Positions 43,422 through 51,377 of a stretch of DNA of 64,000 bases are shown in pieces. Within the stretch, counting starts at the first letter, position 1, and every line of letters starts with the position of its first letter. The DNA is from JBGLNJ01 sp034434835 (GTDB lineage Bacteria > Chloroflexota > Anaerolineae > Fen-1058), in NCBI GenBank assembly GCA_034434835.1, contig DAOTXX010000153.1, positions 1 through 64,000 of the forward strand, in the 5' to 3' direction. The position numbers and the translations under genes were made by a program. The notes under the pieces are model-generated. The model saw nothing but the letters and a program-made list of their open reading frames with translations, was not told where the DNA came from and did not search any database.

Positions 43422-43832
43422 ATGAAACTCCTCATGTTCCTTGCCAGACAATTCGCCTTTCGCCCATTCGAGAAAATCTTGCCCGAGGCCAGCGAGGCGA
43501 GTGGCGAAACGCGCGTGACCGATGCCGCCGTCATCTTTGTCCACGCCGAGCCGGAAGACGAAGCTGCCCCTTCGGGGCTGGAGACCAAGTTCGTCAAGAA
43601 CGTCAAGTGGATCGCGGGCAAGCGCGGGCTGCGGAACATTGTCCTTCACTCGTTCACGCATCTGGCCGAGACCAGCGCCTCGCCGCAGTTTGCGGAAGCG
43701 TTCCTGCAGAGCGCGGCTGCGCGACTGCGCAACACCGGCTATCAAGTCACGCTCACCCCGTTTGGCTGGGTGTGCGAGTGGGACCTCTCGGTCTTGGGCG
43801 AAAGCCTGGCCAAAGTCTGGAAGTCATTATAG
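43422..43832 (+). CDS. Freestanding ThrRS-editing-domain-like protein
   Basis: 136 aa from MKLLMFLARQF. It resembles the N-terminal editing domain of archaeal threonyl-tRNA synthetase (tRNA-Thr_ED; D-aminoacyl-tRNA deacylase-like fold): short N-terminal strand, VTDAAVIFVHAEPED, RNIVLHSFTHLAETSASPQFA and GYQVTLTPFGWVCEWDLSVLGESLAKV. These domains remove misacylated amino acids such as serine from tRNA-Thr. No synthetase domain is attached, so it would act in trans. The start after the inverted repeat matches the family N-terminus. Confidence 0.72.
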   Translation: MKLLMFLARQFAFRPFEKILPEASEASGETRVTDAAVIFVHAEPEDEAAPSGLETKFVKNVKWIAGKRGLRNIVLHSFTHLAETSASPQFAEAFLQSAAARLRNTGYQVTLTPFGWVCEWDLSVLGESLAKVWKSL

Positions 43833-43884
43833 GCCGATTGCTCTGCGCCGATACTAACCAAAGGCGTGTCCGGCCAACTCGTTC

Positions 43885-43913
43885 TTGACACACCCCCTCA
43901 AGCGCGGTAGACT
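43885..43913 (+). promoter_or_regulatory. Sigma70-type promoter for trx
   Basis: TTGACA (43885-43890), 17-base spacer, TAGACT (43908-43913), about 140 bases before the thioredoxin gene. The long leader shows no obvious fold. Confidence 0.6.
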
Positions 43914-44056
43914 TGGCTCATGAAGCTCTATCGTTTCGATGCTCAGGTTGGCCGTGCGATTGACAAATTGGCATGATGGCAATCGTAATCGAAAGCGCGA
44001 CACTATTCCCAGAAGAATTCATGCGAGAAGGATAATTTACTCGAAGGAGTCACTGG

Positions 44057-44380
44057 ATGGCAGAACCCTTCCAAGTCACCGATGTCAATTTCCAGACCGA
44101 CGTACTGCAATCAGGGACACCTGTCCTGGTGGACTTTTGGGCCGAATGGTGCGCACCATGCAAGGCTCTCGCGCCCGCCGTGCACGCGATCGCAAACGAA
44201 TTGGCAGACAGGCTCAAGGTGGGCCAGCTCGACGTGGATGCCAATCCCGACACTCCAGCGCGACTCGGCATCTTGGGCATTCCCACGCTGATCCTGTTCA
44301 AGGACGGGCAAGAAGTCGCGCGCATCACCGGCCTGACCTCCAAAGACAAACTGGCGGCCCGGCTCAAGCCATATCTATAA
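44057..44380 (+). CDS. trxA: Thioredoxin
   Basis: 107 aa. Canonical thioredoxin with active site W-C32-APC35 (Ala replaces the more common Gly), the buried Asp in VDFWAEW, GIPTLILF with the cis-Pro, and GLTSKDKL near the end. Cytoplasmic disulfide reductase. It could also recycle the thioredoxin-coupled arsenate reductase encoded at 31885. Single-gene unit: the next promoter starts two bases after its stop. Confidence 0.95.
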   Translation: MAEPFQVTDVNFQTDVLQSGTPVLVDFWAEWCAPCKALAPAVHAIANELADRLKVGQLDVDANPDTPARLGILGIPTLILFKDGQEVARITGLTSKDKLAARLKPYL

Positions 44381-44381
44381 C

Positions 44382-44410
44382 TTGACATGCCTGGCGCGAT
44401 GTGGTAAACT
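44382..44410 (+). promoter_or_regulatory. Sigma70-type promoter for trpS-trpB
   Basis: TTGACA (44382-44387), 17-base spacer, TAAACT (44405-44410). Confidence 0.75.
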
Positions 44411-44614
44411 CATCGCCAACCTGAACAGACAAAAACTGCGAACAGGAAGAGTAAGCGTCAGGGCAATGGTTCAGAGAGTCGGGTGAGGTGGTGCAAGCCT
44501 GACACCGGAGCGGACGCCGAATGGGCCTGGGAGTTGCGAGGGCGAACGCAAGTAGAGCAGCGCAAGTAGCCCAAGCCGGAGTCGCTACCGTTATCCAGGC
44601 GGAGGGGATTCAAC

Positions 44615-44640
44615 CGTAGGAGCGCCTTCACAGGCGCGAT
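44615..44640. repeat. GTAGGAGCGCC dispersed-repeat fragment in the T-box leader
   Basis: CGTAGGAGCGCC followed by GGCGCGA resembles the segment around 74-110. It forms a small GCGCC/GGCGC hairpin. Confidence 0.55.
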
Positions 44641-44684
44641 ACAGCGCGTCCCCGCAAGAGTGAGGCTGGCCTTGCCAACGTTTT

Positions 44685-44712
44685 ATCCGCTGTCACCAGC
44701 GGATTTTTGTTT
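44685..44712 (+). terminator. Terminator-like hairpin inside the T-box leader
   Basis: ATCCGCTG pairs with CAGCGGAT, followed by TTTTGTTT. It may be stem III of the T-box or an extra attenuator. Confidence 0.45.
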
Positions 44713-44757
44713 AGGCGGTAGGGCTGCCAAAGTAGGGTGGCACCACGGGCATTCAAG

Positions 44758-44788
44758 CGCTCGTCCCTTTGAGGGGCGGGCGTTTTTT
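44758..44788 (+). terminator. T-box terminator
   Basis: CGCTCGTCCC pairs with GGGGCGGGCG over ten positions (including G-U pairs) around TTTGA, followed by six T. It overlaps the region competing with the antiterminator. Confidence 0.85.
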
Positions 44789-44901
44789 GTTTTTCCGCAG
44801 GTCGAAAGGAGGCAGGGGCGCCACTTGAAAAAATCACAATCCCTATCGTACAAGGGCAGAAAGATCAAGAACGAGACAGGATGGGCAATCAGGAGGCAAA
44901 C

Positions 44902-45963
44902 ATGAGCGCCAAAGCAAGAATCTTGACCGGAGATCGGCCCACCGGGCGGCTGCACCTGGGTCATTACGTCGGCACGCTGGCCAATCGTGTGCGTTTGCAG
45001 AACGAATATGAAATGTTTCTGCTCATCGCAGACCTGCATGGCCTGACGCGCGACGCCAGCCGCGAGCAGGTGACCCGGTTACGCGCGCATACGCACGAGC
45101 TGTTACTGGACTATTTGGCTGTGGGGATCGATCCTGCCATAGTCACCATCTATGTCCAGTCCCAAGTGCCCGAAATCGCCGAACTCGCGCTCATCTTTGC
45201 GATGCTCGTCACTGTGCCGAGGCTCGAGCGGGTGCCGACGCTCAAAGACGTGATGCGCGATGAACACATCGAGCAGCCATCGTTGGGCCTGCTGGGTTAC
45301 CCGGTCTTGCAGGCCGCTGACATCTTGCTCGTCAAGGCCAACCTGGTGCCGGTTGGCAAAGATCAGGAATCGCATGTCGAAGTCACGCGTGAGATCGCGC
45401 GGCGGTTCAACACGCTCTATGGCGAGGTCTTTCCAGAGCCGCAGGCCCTGATCGGTGATGTGCCGACCCTGCCCGGCACGGATGGCAGCATCAAGATGGG
45501 CAAGAGCCTGGGCAATGCGGTCTACCTGGCCGACGAGCCGCAAATCGTCGAGGCCAAAGTGATGAGCATGTACACCGATCCCACGCGCATCCACGCCACC
45601 GACCCCGGTCACGTGGAAGGCAACCCGGTCTTTGTCTATCACGACGCCTTCAACCCCGACAAGGCCGAGGTCGAGGAGCTGAGGGCACGGTACGTCGCAG
45701 GCCGGGTGGGCGATGTCGAGGTCAAACGCCGGCTGGTGCGCGCGCTCAACGCCTTCCTCGATCCGATCCGCGCTCGACGCGCGGCCTACGCCGCTCGCCC
45801 GCAACTACTCGAGGACATCCTGATCGCCGGAGTAGGTCGCGCGCGGCCCATCGCCCAGGCGACATTGGATGAGGTTCGGTCCGCGATGGGATTTCCCGCG
45901 CGGCAATGGTCCCAAGCCATCGCAGCATCGCAGCCCATGCGACCTGCTGCAGTGTTTTGTTAG
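44902..45963 (+). CDS. trpS: Tryptophanyl-tRNA synthetase
   Basis: 353 aa class I synthetase. HIGH-type motif in GDRPTGRLHLGHYVG, and the KMSKS-type motif as KMGKSLGN in GSIKMGKSLGN. DQESHVEVTREIARRF is the TrpRS helix. It charges tRNA-Trp. The start at MSAKARIL has AGGAGG six bases upstream. Controlled by the Trp T-box; shares the transcript with trpB. Confidence 0.95.
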   Translation: MSAKARILTGDRPTGRLHLGHYVGTLANRVRLQNEYEMFLLIADLHGLTRDASREQVTRLRAHTHELLLDYLAVGIDPAIVTIYVQSQVPEIAELALIFAMLVTVPRLERVPTLKDVMRDEHIEQPSLGLLGYPVLQAADILLVKANLVPVGKDQESHVEVTREIARRFNTLYGEVFPEPQALIGDVPTLPGTDGSIKMGKSLGNAVYLADEPQIVEAKVMSMYTDPTRIHATDPGHVEGNPVFVYHDAFNPDKAEVEELRARYVAGRVGDVEVKRRLVRALNAFLDPIRARRAAYAARPQLLEDILIAGVGRARPIAQATLDEVRSAMGFPARQWSQAIAASQPMRPAAVFC

Positions 45964-45969
45964 CCAAGA

Positions 45970-45996
45970 CCTGGCAGGTTTCGGGAATCTGCCAGG
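45970..45996. repeat. Small hairpin between trpS and trpB
   Basis: CCTGGCAG (45970-45977) and CTGCCAGG (45989-45996), perfect 8-bp stem; resembles a degenerate member of the CCTCCCGCAGG family. Confidence 0.5.
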
Positions 45997-46022
45997 CCAT
46001 TCAAATGCAAAGGAGAAGAAAA

Positions 46023-47408
46023 ATGTCTGACCAAACCCGATTCAACCTCACCGAAGCCGACATCCCGAAGGCGTATTACAACATCACGGCTGACTTGCCC
46101 AAGCCGCTTCCGCCGGTCTTGCACCCCGGCACGCGGCAGCCCATCGGCCCCAGCGATCTCGCGCCGCTGTTTCCGATGGAATTGATCAAGCAAGAAGTCA
46201 GCCCCGAACGGTTCATCGAGATCCCTGAGCCGGTGCGCGAGATTTACAAACTGTATCGCCCTACCCCTCTCATCCGCGCCCGGCGGCTGGAAAAAATGCT
46301 CGATACGCCCGCCCACATCTATTACAAGTACGAAGGCGCCAGCCCAGCCGGCAGCCACAAGCTCAACACGGCCACAGCTCAAGCATTCTACAACAAGCAA
46401 GAAGGCGTACAAAAGCTGGCGACCGAAACCGGCGCAGGTCAATGGGGTTCTGCGCTGGCGATGGCATGCAACTTCTTTGGGCTAGAGTGCGAGGTCTTTA
46501 TGGTGAAGGTGAGCTATCAGCAAAAGCCCTATCGCCGTATCTTGATGGAGACCTTTGGCGCCACAGTTCACGCCAGTCCCACTGACCTCACGAACGCGGG
46601 CCGCCAGGTGCTGGCCGAAAACCCCGATTCGCCCGGCTCGTTGGGCATTGCGATCAGCGAAGCCGTCGAGGTCGCGGCGACCTCCGGCGGCCGATGCAAG
46701 TACAGCCTGGGCAGCGTGCTCAATCACGTGCTGCTGCATCAGACCGTCGTCGGATTGGAAGCGCAGCAGCAGATGGACATGGCCGGGGAATATCCCGATG
46801 TCGTCATCGGCTGTGTGGGCGGCGGGAGCAATTACTCCGGGCTGGCCTTCCCCTTCTTGCAAAACAAACTCCAGGACCGAGACGGCAAAGATACGTGCTT
46901 TATCGCCGTCGAGCCGACCGCTGCGCCTTCGCTCACCAAAGGTCTGTACGCCTATGACTTTGGCGATACGGTGCAGTTGACGCCGCTGGTCAAGATGTAC
47001 ACGCTCGGCCACACTTTTATCCCGGCGGGGATTCATGCCGGCGGATTGCGCTATCACGGCATGGCGCCGCTCATCAGCGCGCTGTGCAAGCAAGGCTTGA
47101 TCGAGGCCGTTGCAGTGCATCAGACCCCAACATTTGCCGCTGCGGTGCAGTTTGCGCGGGCCGAAGGCATCGTCCCGGCGCCTGAATCTGCGCACGCGAT
47201 CCGCGTGGCGATTGACCAGGCGCTCGACGCCAAAGCGCGCCGGGAAAAGCGCGTCATCCTGTTCAACCTTTCGGGTCACGGTAATTTCGACCTGTCCGCC
47301 TACGAGCAATATCTTGCGGGCAAGTTGGAAGATTACGAATATCCGGCCGAACAGGTCGCCGAAGCAATGGAACACCTGCCCAAGATTCAAGAACCGGTGC
47401 CAGCGTAA
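46023..47408 (+). CDS. trpB: Tryptophan synthase beta chain, TrpB2 type
   Basis: 461 aa. TrpB2-branch protein: longer N-terminus (LTEADIPKAYYNITADLP), RPTPLIRARRLEK, the PLP lysine in GSHKLNTA, GAGQWGSALA and the phosphate-binding GGGSNYSG. It makes L-tryptophan from indole and serine. TrpB2 enzymes often lack a partner alpha subunit, and no trpA is adjacent, so indole salvage is possible. AAAGGAGAAG precedes ATG. Induced with trpS when tRNA-Trp is uncharged. Confidence 0.93.
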   Translation: MSDQTRFNLTEADIPKAYYNITADLPKPLPPVLHPGTRQPIGPSDLAPLFPMELIKQEVSPERFIEIPEPVREIYKLYRPTPLIRARRLEKMLDTPAHIYYKYEGASPAGSHKLNTATAQAFYNKQEGVQKLATETGAGQWGSALAMACNFFGLECEVFMVKVSYQQKPYRRILMETFGATVHASPTDLTNAGRQVLAENPDSPGSLGIAISEAVEVAATSGGRCKYSLGSVLNHVLLHQTVVGLEAQQQMDMAGEYPDVVIGCVGGGSNYSGLAFPFLQNKLQDRDGKDTCFIAVEPTAAPSLTKGLYAYDFGDTVQLTPLVKMYTLGHTFIPAGIHAGGLRYHGMAPLISALCKQGLIEAVAVHQTPTFAAAVQFARAEGIVPAPESAHAIRVAIDQALDAKARREKRVILFNLSGHGNFDLSAYEQYLAGKLEDYEYPAEQVAEAMEHLPKIQEPVPA

Positions 47409-47442
47409 ACTCGCCTCCCTCTCGCTCGACCATTGGCTCAAC

Positions 47443-47479
47443 CGCCCTCACCACCTGTTTGGAGTGAGGGCGTTTTCTT
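47443..47479 (+). terminator. Intrinsic terminator after trpB
   Basis: CGCCCTCAC pairs with GTGAGGGCG, followed by TTTTCTTT. Confidence 0.85.
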
Positions 47480-47511
47480 TCGGTGATATAATACATACCA
47501 GAGGCAGACAT

Positions 47512-47546
47512 CAGAAACCCGTTTTCTGCAAGAAAACGGGTTTCTG
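47512..47546. repeat. REP-like hairpin, left side of RAYT gene
   Basis: Perfect 16-bp stem (CAGAAACCCGTTTTCT and its complement) with a 3-base loop, followed by GGAG. The matching right copy is at 48135-48169. Confidence 0.85.
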
Positions 47547-47560
47547 GGAGATTAGCCAAT

Positions 47561-48130
47561 ATGCCATATCGCAACATTGTGTTCCGAGCAGGTGAATACT
47601 ATCATCTGTACAACCGAGGCAACAACTTTCAGCCCATCTTTTTCGAGCGCGAGAATTATTTGTTCTTCCTGCGTCAGTTGCACGAATACCTGAAGGCTGA
47701 CACTGTCGAGACGGTCGCCTACTGCCTCATGCCGAACCACTATCATCTGCTCGTCCATCTCTGCACCGATAATCTTTCGAGCATCATGCAGCCATTCAGT
47801 CTCTCATACACCAAAGCCATCAATAAACGCTATGCGCGAGTTGGCTCACTCTTCCAGGGACGTTTCAGGGCAGTCCACATAGATCGAAACGAATACCTTC
47901 TGCACTTGACACGATACATCCATTTGAATCCGGTGACTGCTAGATTGGTGCCGCGACCGGAAGATTGGGAGTTCTCCAGCTATCTGGAATACATTGGTCT
48001 GCGAAACGGCAGATTGCCGCACCCTGACATCGTGGTGTCGCAGTTTCCTTCGCAGAACGCTTACCGCGTGTTCGTTGAGGGGTATGTCGAAGACGATAAA
48101 AGGATCATCGAACACCTGATGTTCGACTGA
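47561..48130 (+). mobile_element. REP-associated tyrosine transposase (RAYT, IS200-like Y1)
   Basis: CDS of 189 aa. HUH motif H60-Y-H62 (MPNHYHLLVHL) and the catalytic tyrosine Y119 in TRYIHLNPV, both typical of RAYT/TnpA_REP proteins, single-strand transposases linked to the spread of REP palindromes. Intact and of normal length. It sits between trpB and polA and is bracketed within about 15 bases by two near-identical hairpins, each followed by GGGAG, which are probably its substrate sequences. Confidence 0.92.
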
Positions 48131-48134
48131 AGCT

Positions 48135-48169
48135 CAGAGACCCGTTTTCTCACAGAAAACGGGTCTCTG
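48135..48169. repeat. REP-like hairpin, right side of RAYT gene
   Basis: Perfect 16-bp stem (CAGAGACCCGTTTTCT and complement), loop CAC, followed by GGAG. It differs from the left copy by a paired A-T to G-C change, so the stem stays perfect. It ends ten bases before the polA start. Confidence 0.85.
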
Positions 48170-48179
48170 GGAGGCGCAC

Positions 48180-50960
48180 ATGCCTAGACCCAAACTGGTG
48201 TTGATTGACGGCCATTCGTTGGCCTATCGCGCGTTCTTTGCGCTGCCACCCGATCTCAAAACGCGCAGCGGCGAGTTGACCAATGCCGTGTACGGCTTTG
48301 CCTCGATGCTGCTGGCGGTCTGGCGCGACGAACAGCCAGATTACATCGCCGTGGCCTTTGACGTGGGCAAGACCTTCCGGGACGACCTGTACGCTGACTA
48401 CAAGGCTACGCGCGCCAAGATGCCCGATGAGTTGGGGCCGCAGCTCGACCGCATCCAGCAAGTTATCCAGGCGTTCAACCTGCCCGTCGTCACCGCCGAA
48501 GGCTTTGAAGCGGACGACATCCTGGGCACACTGTCCACACGCGCCGCGCGCGAGGGGATCGAAACGCTCATCGTCACTGGCGATACCGATGCCTTTCAGC
48601 TCATCGGCCCGAATGTGCGCGTGCTCACCAGCCAACGCAAATGGTCAGAGACCAAAGTCTATGATGAGGCCGCTGTCAAAGAACGCTACGGACTCGAGCC
48701 GCGCCAGTTGATTGACTACAAGGCGCTCGTCGGCGACACGAGCGACAATGTGCCCGGCGTCAAGGGCGTTGGCGAAAAGACTGCGACGCAATTGCTCCAA
48801 CGATTCGGCTCGGTCGAGGGCATCTATGAGCACCTGGACGAAATCACCGCCAAGCGTGCGCGCACCGCGCTAGAACAAGGCCGTGAAAGCGCGCAGCTCA
48901 GCAAACAACTCGTCACGATCAAGACGGATGTGGCCCTCAAGGTCAAATGGGAGGATTGCCGCACCGCCGTGTTTGACCGCGACAAGGTCATCCGGCTTTT
49001 CCGGGAGATTGAATTTCGATCCCTGATGGATCGCCTGCCTGGCGGCCCGGCCAGGCCGGAAGCGGTTCAGCAGATGTCGCTGTTTGGAGAAACTCGCGCT
49101 GCAGACGTGCCCGGTCGCAAACCCGCTGTTCGGGCTGCAGAGCCTGTGACACGGACAAGAGTCGTCGCCGATGCAGAATCCCTCCAGCGACTCACGATGG
49201 AGCTGAGCCAGGCACCGGTCATCTCGTTCGACACCGAAACGACCAGCACGGACCCGATGCGAGCGGGACTGGTCGGCGTTGCACTGGCCGTGCGGGAAGG
49301 CGAAGGCTGGTACGTGCCGGTCGGACACACAGAAGCCGGGCAATTACCGCTTGATCAGGTCATGGCGGCGATCCGGCCTGCGTTGGAAAACGAGCACGTC
49401 CCCAAAGTCGGGCACAATGCCAAGTACGATATGGTCGTGCTCGCGCGACACGGCGTTACCGTGCGCGGGTTGAACTTTGATACGATGATCGCCGAGTGGC
49501 TGATTGACCCCGGCTCGCGCAACCTGGGGCTCAAGAACCTGGCCTGGTCAAGGCTCGGCGTCGAGATGACGCAGATCCAAGACCTGATCGGGACGGGCAA
49601 AAAGCAGATCACGATGGACCAGGTACCGGTGGCTCAAGTGGCAGCATATGCCGCCGCCGATGCTGACATTCCACTCCGTTTGCGCGCCAGGCAAGAACCT
49701 GAACTGCGCGAGAAAAATCTGTGGAAGCTATTTGCGCAAGTCGAGATGCCGCTGGTGCCAGTGCTGAGAGATATGGAAATGGCCGGTGTACTGATTGACG
49801 TGCCATACCTGCGCGAGATGTCTAGCGTGCTGGCCGGGCGGCTGGGCGAGCTGGAGCACGAGATTTACAAGCTGGTCGGGCGCGAGTTCAACATCAACTC
49901 GACCCAGCAACTGGCCGAGGTGTTGTTCAGCAAGCTGGGCCTCAAAGCACCCGGCGGACGCAAGACCGCCACCGGCAAAGAGTCCACGGCCGTGGACGTG
50001 CTCGAATCCATGCGCGGCCAGCATCCCGTCATCGAGCTGATCCTCGAACAGCGGCAGCTTGCCAAACTCAAGGGCACGTACATTGACGCGCTGCCGGAGC
50101 TGGTCAACCCCCAGACCGGGCGCGTCCACACGTCGTTCAATCAAACCGGCGCGGTGACAGGGCGATTGTCCTCCAGCGAGCCGAACCTGCAAAACATCCC
50201 CATCCGCACCGATCTGGGTCGGCAGGTGCGCCGGGCGTTCATTGCCTCGCCCGGCTGTGTGCTGATGAGCGCGGATTATTCCCAGGTCGAGCTGCGCATC
50301 CTGGCTCACCTGTGCGGCGACCCAGGCCTGCGGCAGGCGTTCGCGCGCGGCGAAGACATCCACGCCACGACCGCCGCTGCCATCTTTGGTGTGCCGCTGG
50401 ACCAGGTCACGTCCGATCAACGCCGCATCGCCAAGGCCGTCAATTTTGGACTGGCCTATGGGCAAGGCGCGTTCGGGTTGGCGCAGACCACCGGGCTTTC
50501 GAACGCCGAGGCGCAAAAATTCATTGACACGTACTTTGCGCGTTTTGCCAGGGTCAAGCAGTACGTCGAAGAGACCAAGCGCAAAGCAGAAAAGAACGGC
50601 TACGTCGAGACAGTCATGAGCCGCCGCCGTTACTTTCCGATCTTGCAGAGCAAGGAAAAAGACCCGCGCACCCAGATCGCCCGTCGCGCCGCCGAGCGCG
50701 AATGTATCAACATGCCAGTGCAAGGCTCGGCCGCGGACATTATGAAGGTCGCCATGTTGAGAGTAGCCAATCTCAAATCTCAAATCCCGAATCTCAAAAT
50801 GACCCTGCAAGTCCATGACGAACTGGTGTTTGAAGTGCCCGAACGCGAAGCTCAACAGGCGGCGCAACTCGTGCGCGAGGCGATGGAAGGCGCCTTCCCC
50901 ATGACAGTGCCGCTCAAGGCAGAGGTCAAGACTGGCAAGAATTGGGACGAAGCCAAATAG
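48180..50960 (+). CDS. polA: DNA polymerase I
   Basis: 926 aa. The 5'-3' exonuclease domain (about 1-290) has LIDGHSLAYRAF, AFDVGKTFR, EADDILGT and TGDTDAFQL. The 3'-5' exonuclease domain (about 320-520) keeps the catalytic motifs FDTETTS, HNAKYDM and YAAADAD, so proofreading is probably active, unlike in Taq. The polymerase domain has motif A DYSQVELRILAHL, motif B RRIAKAVNFGLAYG and motif C VHDELVFEV. It acts in repair and Okazaki fragment maturation. The start lies just after the right REP hairpin, which contributes GGGAGG as a possible ribosome site. Confidence 0.97.
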   Translation: MPRPKLVLIDGHSLAYRAFFALPPDLKTRSGELTNAVYGFASMLLAVWRDEQPDYIAVAFDVGKTFRDDLYADYKATRAKMPDELGPQLDRIQQVIQAFNLPVVTAEGFEADDILGTLSTRAAREGIETLIVTGDTDAFQLIGPNVRVLTSQRKWSETKVYDEAAVKERYGLEPRQLIDYKALVGDTSDNVPGVKGVGEKTATQLLQRFGSVEGIYEHLDEITAKRARTALEQGRESAQLSKQLVTIKTDVALKVKWEDCRTAVFDRDKVIRLFREIEFRSLMDRLPGGPARPEAVQQMSLFGETRAADVPGRKPAVRAAEPVTRTRVVADAESLQRLTMELSQAPVISFDTETTSTDPMRAGLVGVALAVREGEGWYVPVGHTEAGQLPLDQVMAAIRPALENEHVPKVGHNAKYDMVVLARHGVTVRGLNFDTMIAEWLIDPGSRNLGLKNLAWSRLGVEMTQIQDLIGTGKKQITMDQVPVAQVAAYAAADADIPLRLRARQEPELREKNLWKLFAQVEMPLVPVLRDMEMAGVLIDVPYLREMSSVLAGRLGELEHEIYKLVGREFNINSTQQLAEVLFSKLGLKAPGGRKTATGKESTAVDVLESMRGQHPVIELILEQRQLAKLKGTYIDALPELVNPQTGRVHTSFNQTGAVTGRLSSSEPNLQNIPIRTDLGRQVRRAFIASPGCVLMSADYSQVELRILAHLCGDPGLRQAFARGEDIHATTAAAIFGVPLDQVTSDQRRIAKAVNFGLAYGQGAFGLAQTTGLSNAEAQKFIDTYFARFARVKQYVEETKRKAEKNGYVETVMSRRRYFPILQSKEKDPRTQIARRAAERECINMPVQGSAADIMKVAMLRVANLKSQIPNLKMTLQVHDELVFEVPEREAQQAAQLVREAMEGAFPMTVPLKAEVKTGKNWDEAK

Positions 50961-51377
50961 TCGAATCGTCGTGTAGTCGCACAGCCTGATCGCCACACCG
51001 CCACTCCGACCAATGGACATTGGGCGGGCCAGTCGTACATCCCACTTTTGTCAGGGAGAGTTACAGGGGAAACCAGTCAGTCGGATGGGCGCCTTCCTGG
51101 TCATCGCCACCTGGCTACTCATCATCGCTGTGATCGTGTGGGTGATCGTGCGTGCTGTCAGGGGCTAGACCGCACATCCTATCTGCAACGAGAATAGGCA
51201 ATGAAGCTCTCAGTTCGTATCATCCAAGATGCGAATGGCCCAGCCGACATTCCGAACGGTGGTAGGGCTGCACCAACGGCGGCGCGCCGCCGCTGACGCC
51301 AGACCATATGACCATCTGACTACAAGACTGGTGGACTATGTGGTATACTAGCGATCAACACTACACGGAGGCCTGGC
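50961..51377. other. Intergenic region between polA and argF
   Basis: Apart from the tiny membrane peptide frame below, it holds a CGGCGGCGCGCCGCCG palindrome near 51278 and TATACT at about 51344, a possible -10 for argF. Confidence 0.45.
51085..51168 (+). CDS. Possible 27-residue single-span membrane peptide
   Basis: ATG GGC GCC ... TAG encodes MGAFLVIATWLLIIAVIVWV followed by IVRAVRG: one membrane helix with a basic C-terminus (positive-inside). An ACAGGGGA segment lies about 15 bases upstream. Small size makes chance occurrence possible. Confidence 0.35.
   Translation: MGAFLVIATWLLIIAVIVWVIVRAVRG

Larger units (their letters stand above)
44418..44788 (+). promoter_or_regulatory. T-box leader, tryptophan-specific (specifier UGG)
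   Basis: Stem I elements are recognisable: AGAGAGTCGGGTGAGGTGGTG, then GAA immediately followed by TGG (44522-44524), the Trp codon in the specifier position. The T-box proper (AGGGTGGCACCACGG) is at 44734-44748 and is followed by the terminator. Uncharged tRNA-Trp should stabilise the antiterminator and allow trpS-trpB expression. The leader is longer than usual; a dispersed repeat (44615-44640) and a terminator-like hairpin (44685-44712) lie between stem I and the T-box. Confidence 0.92.

Noticed and set aside
43833..44056. Search for a tRNA or small RNA gene between the editing-domain gene and trxA
   Set aside because: No cloverleaf or CCA-end pattern is seen; only a promoter and an unstructured leader.
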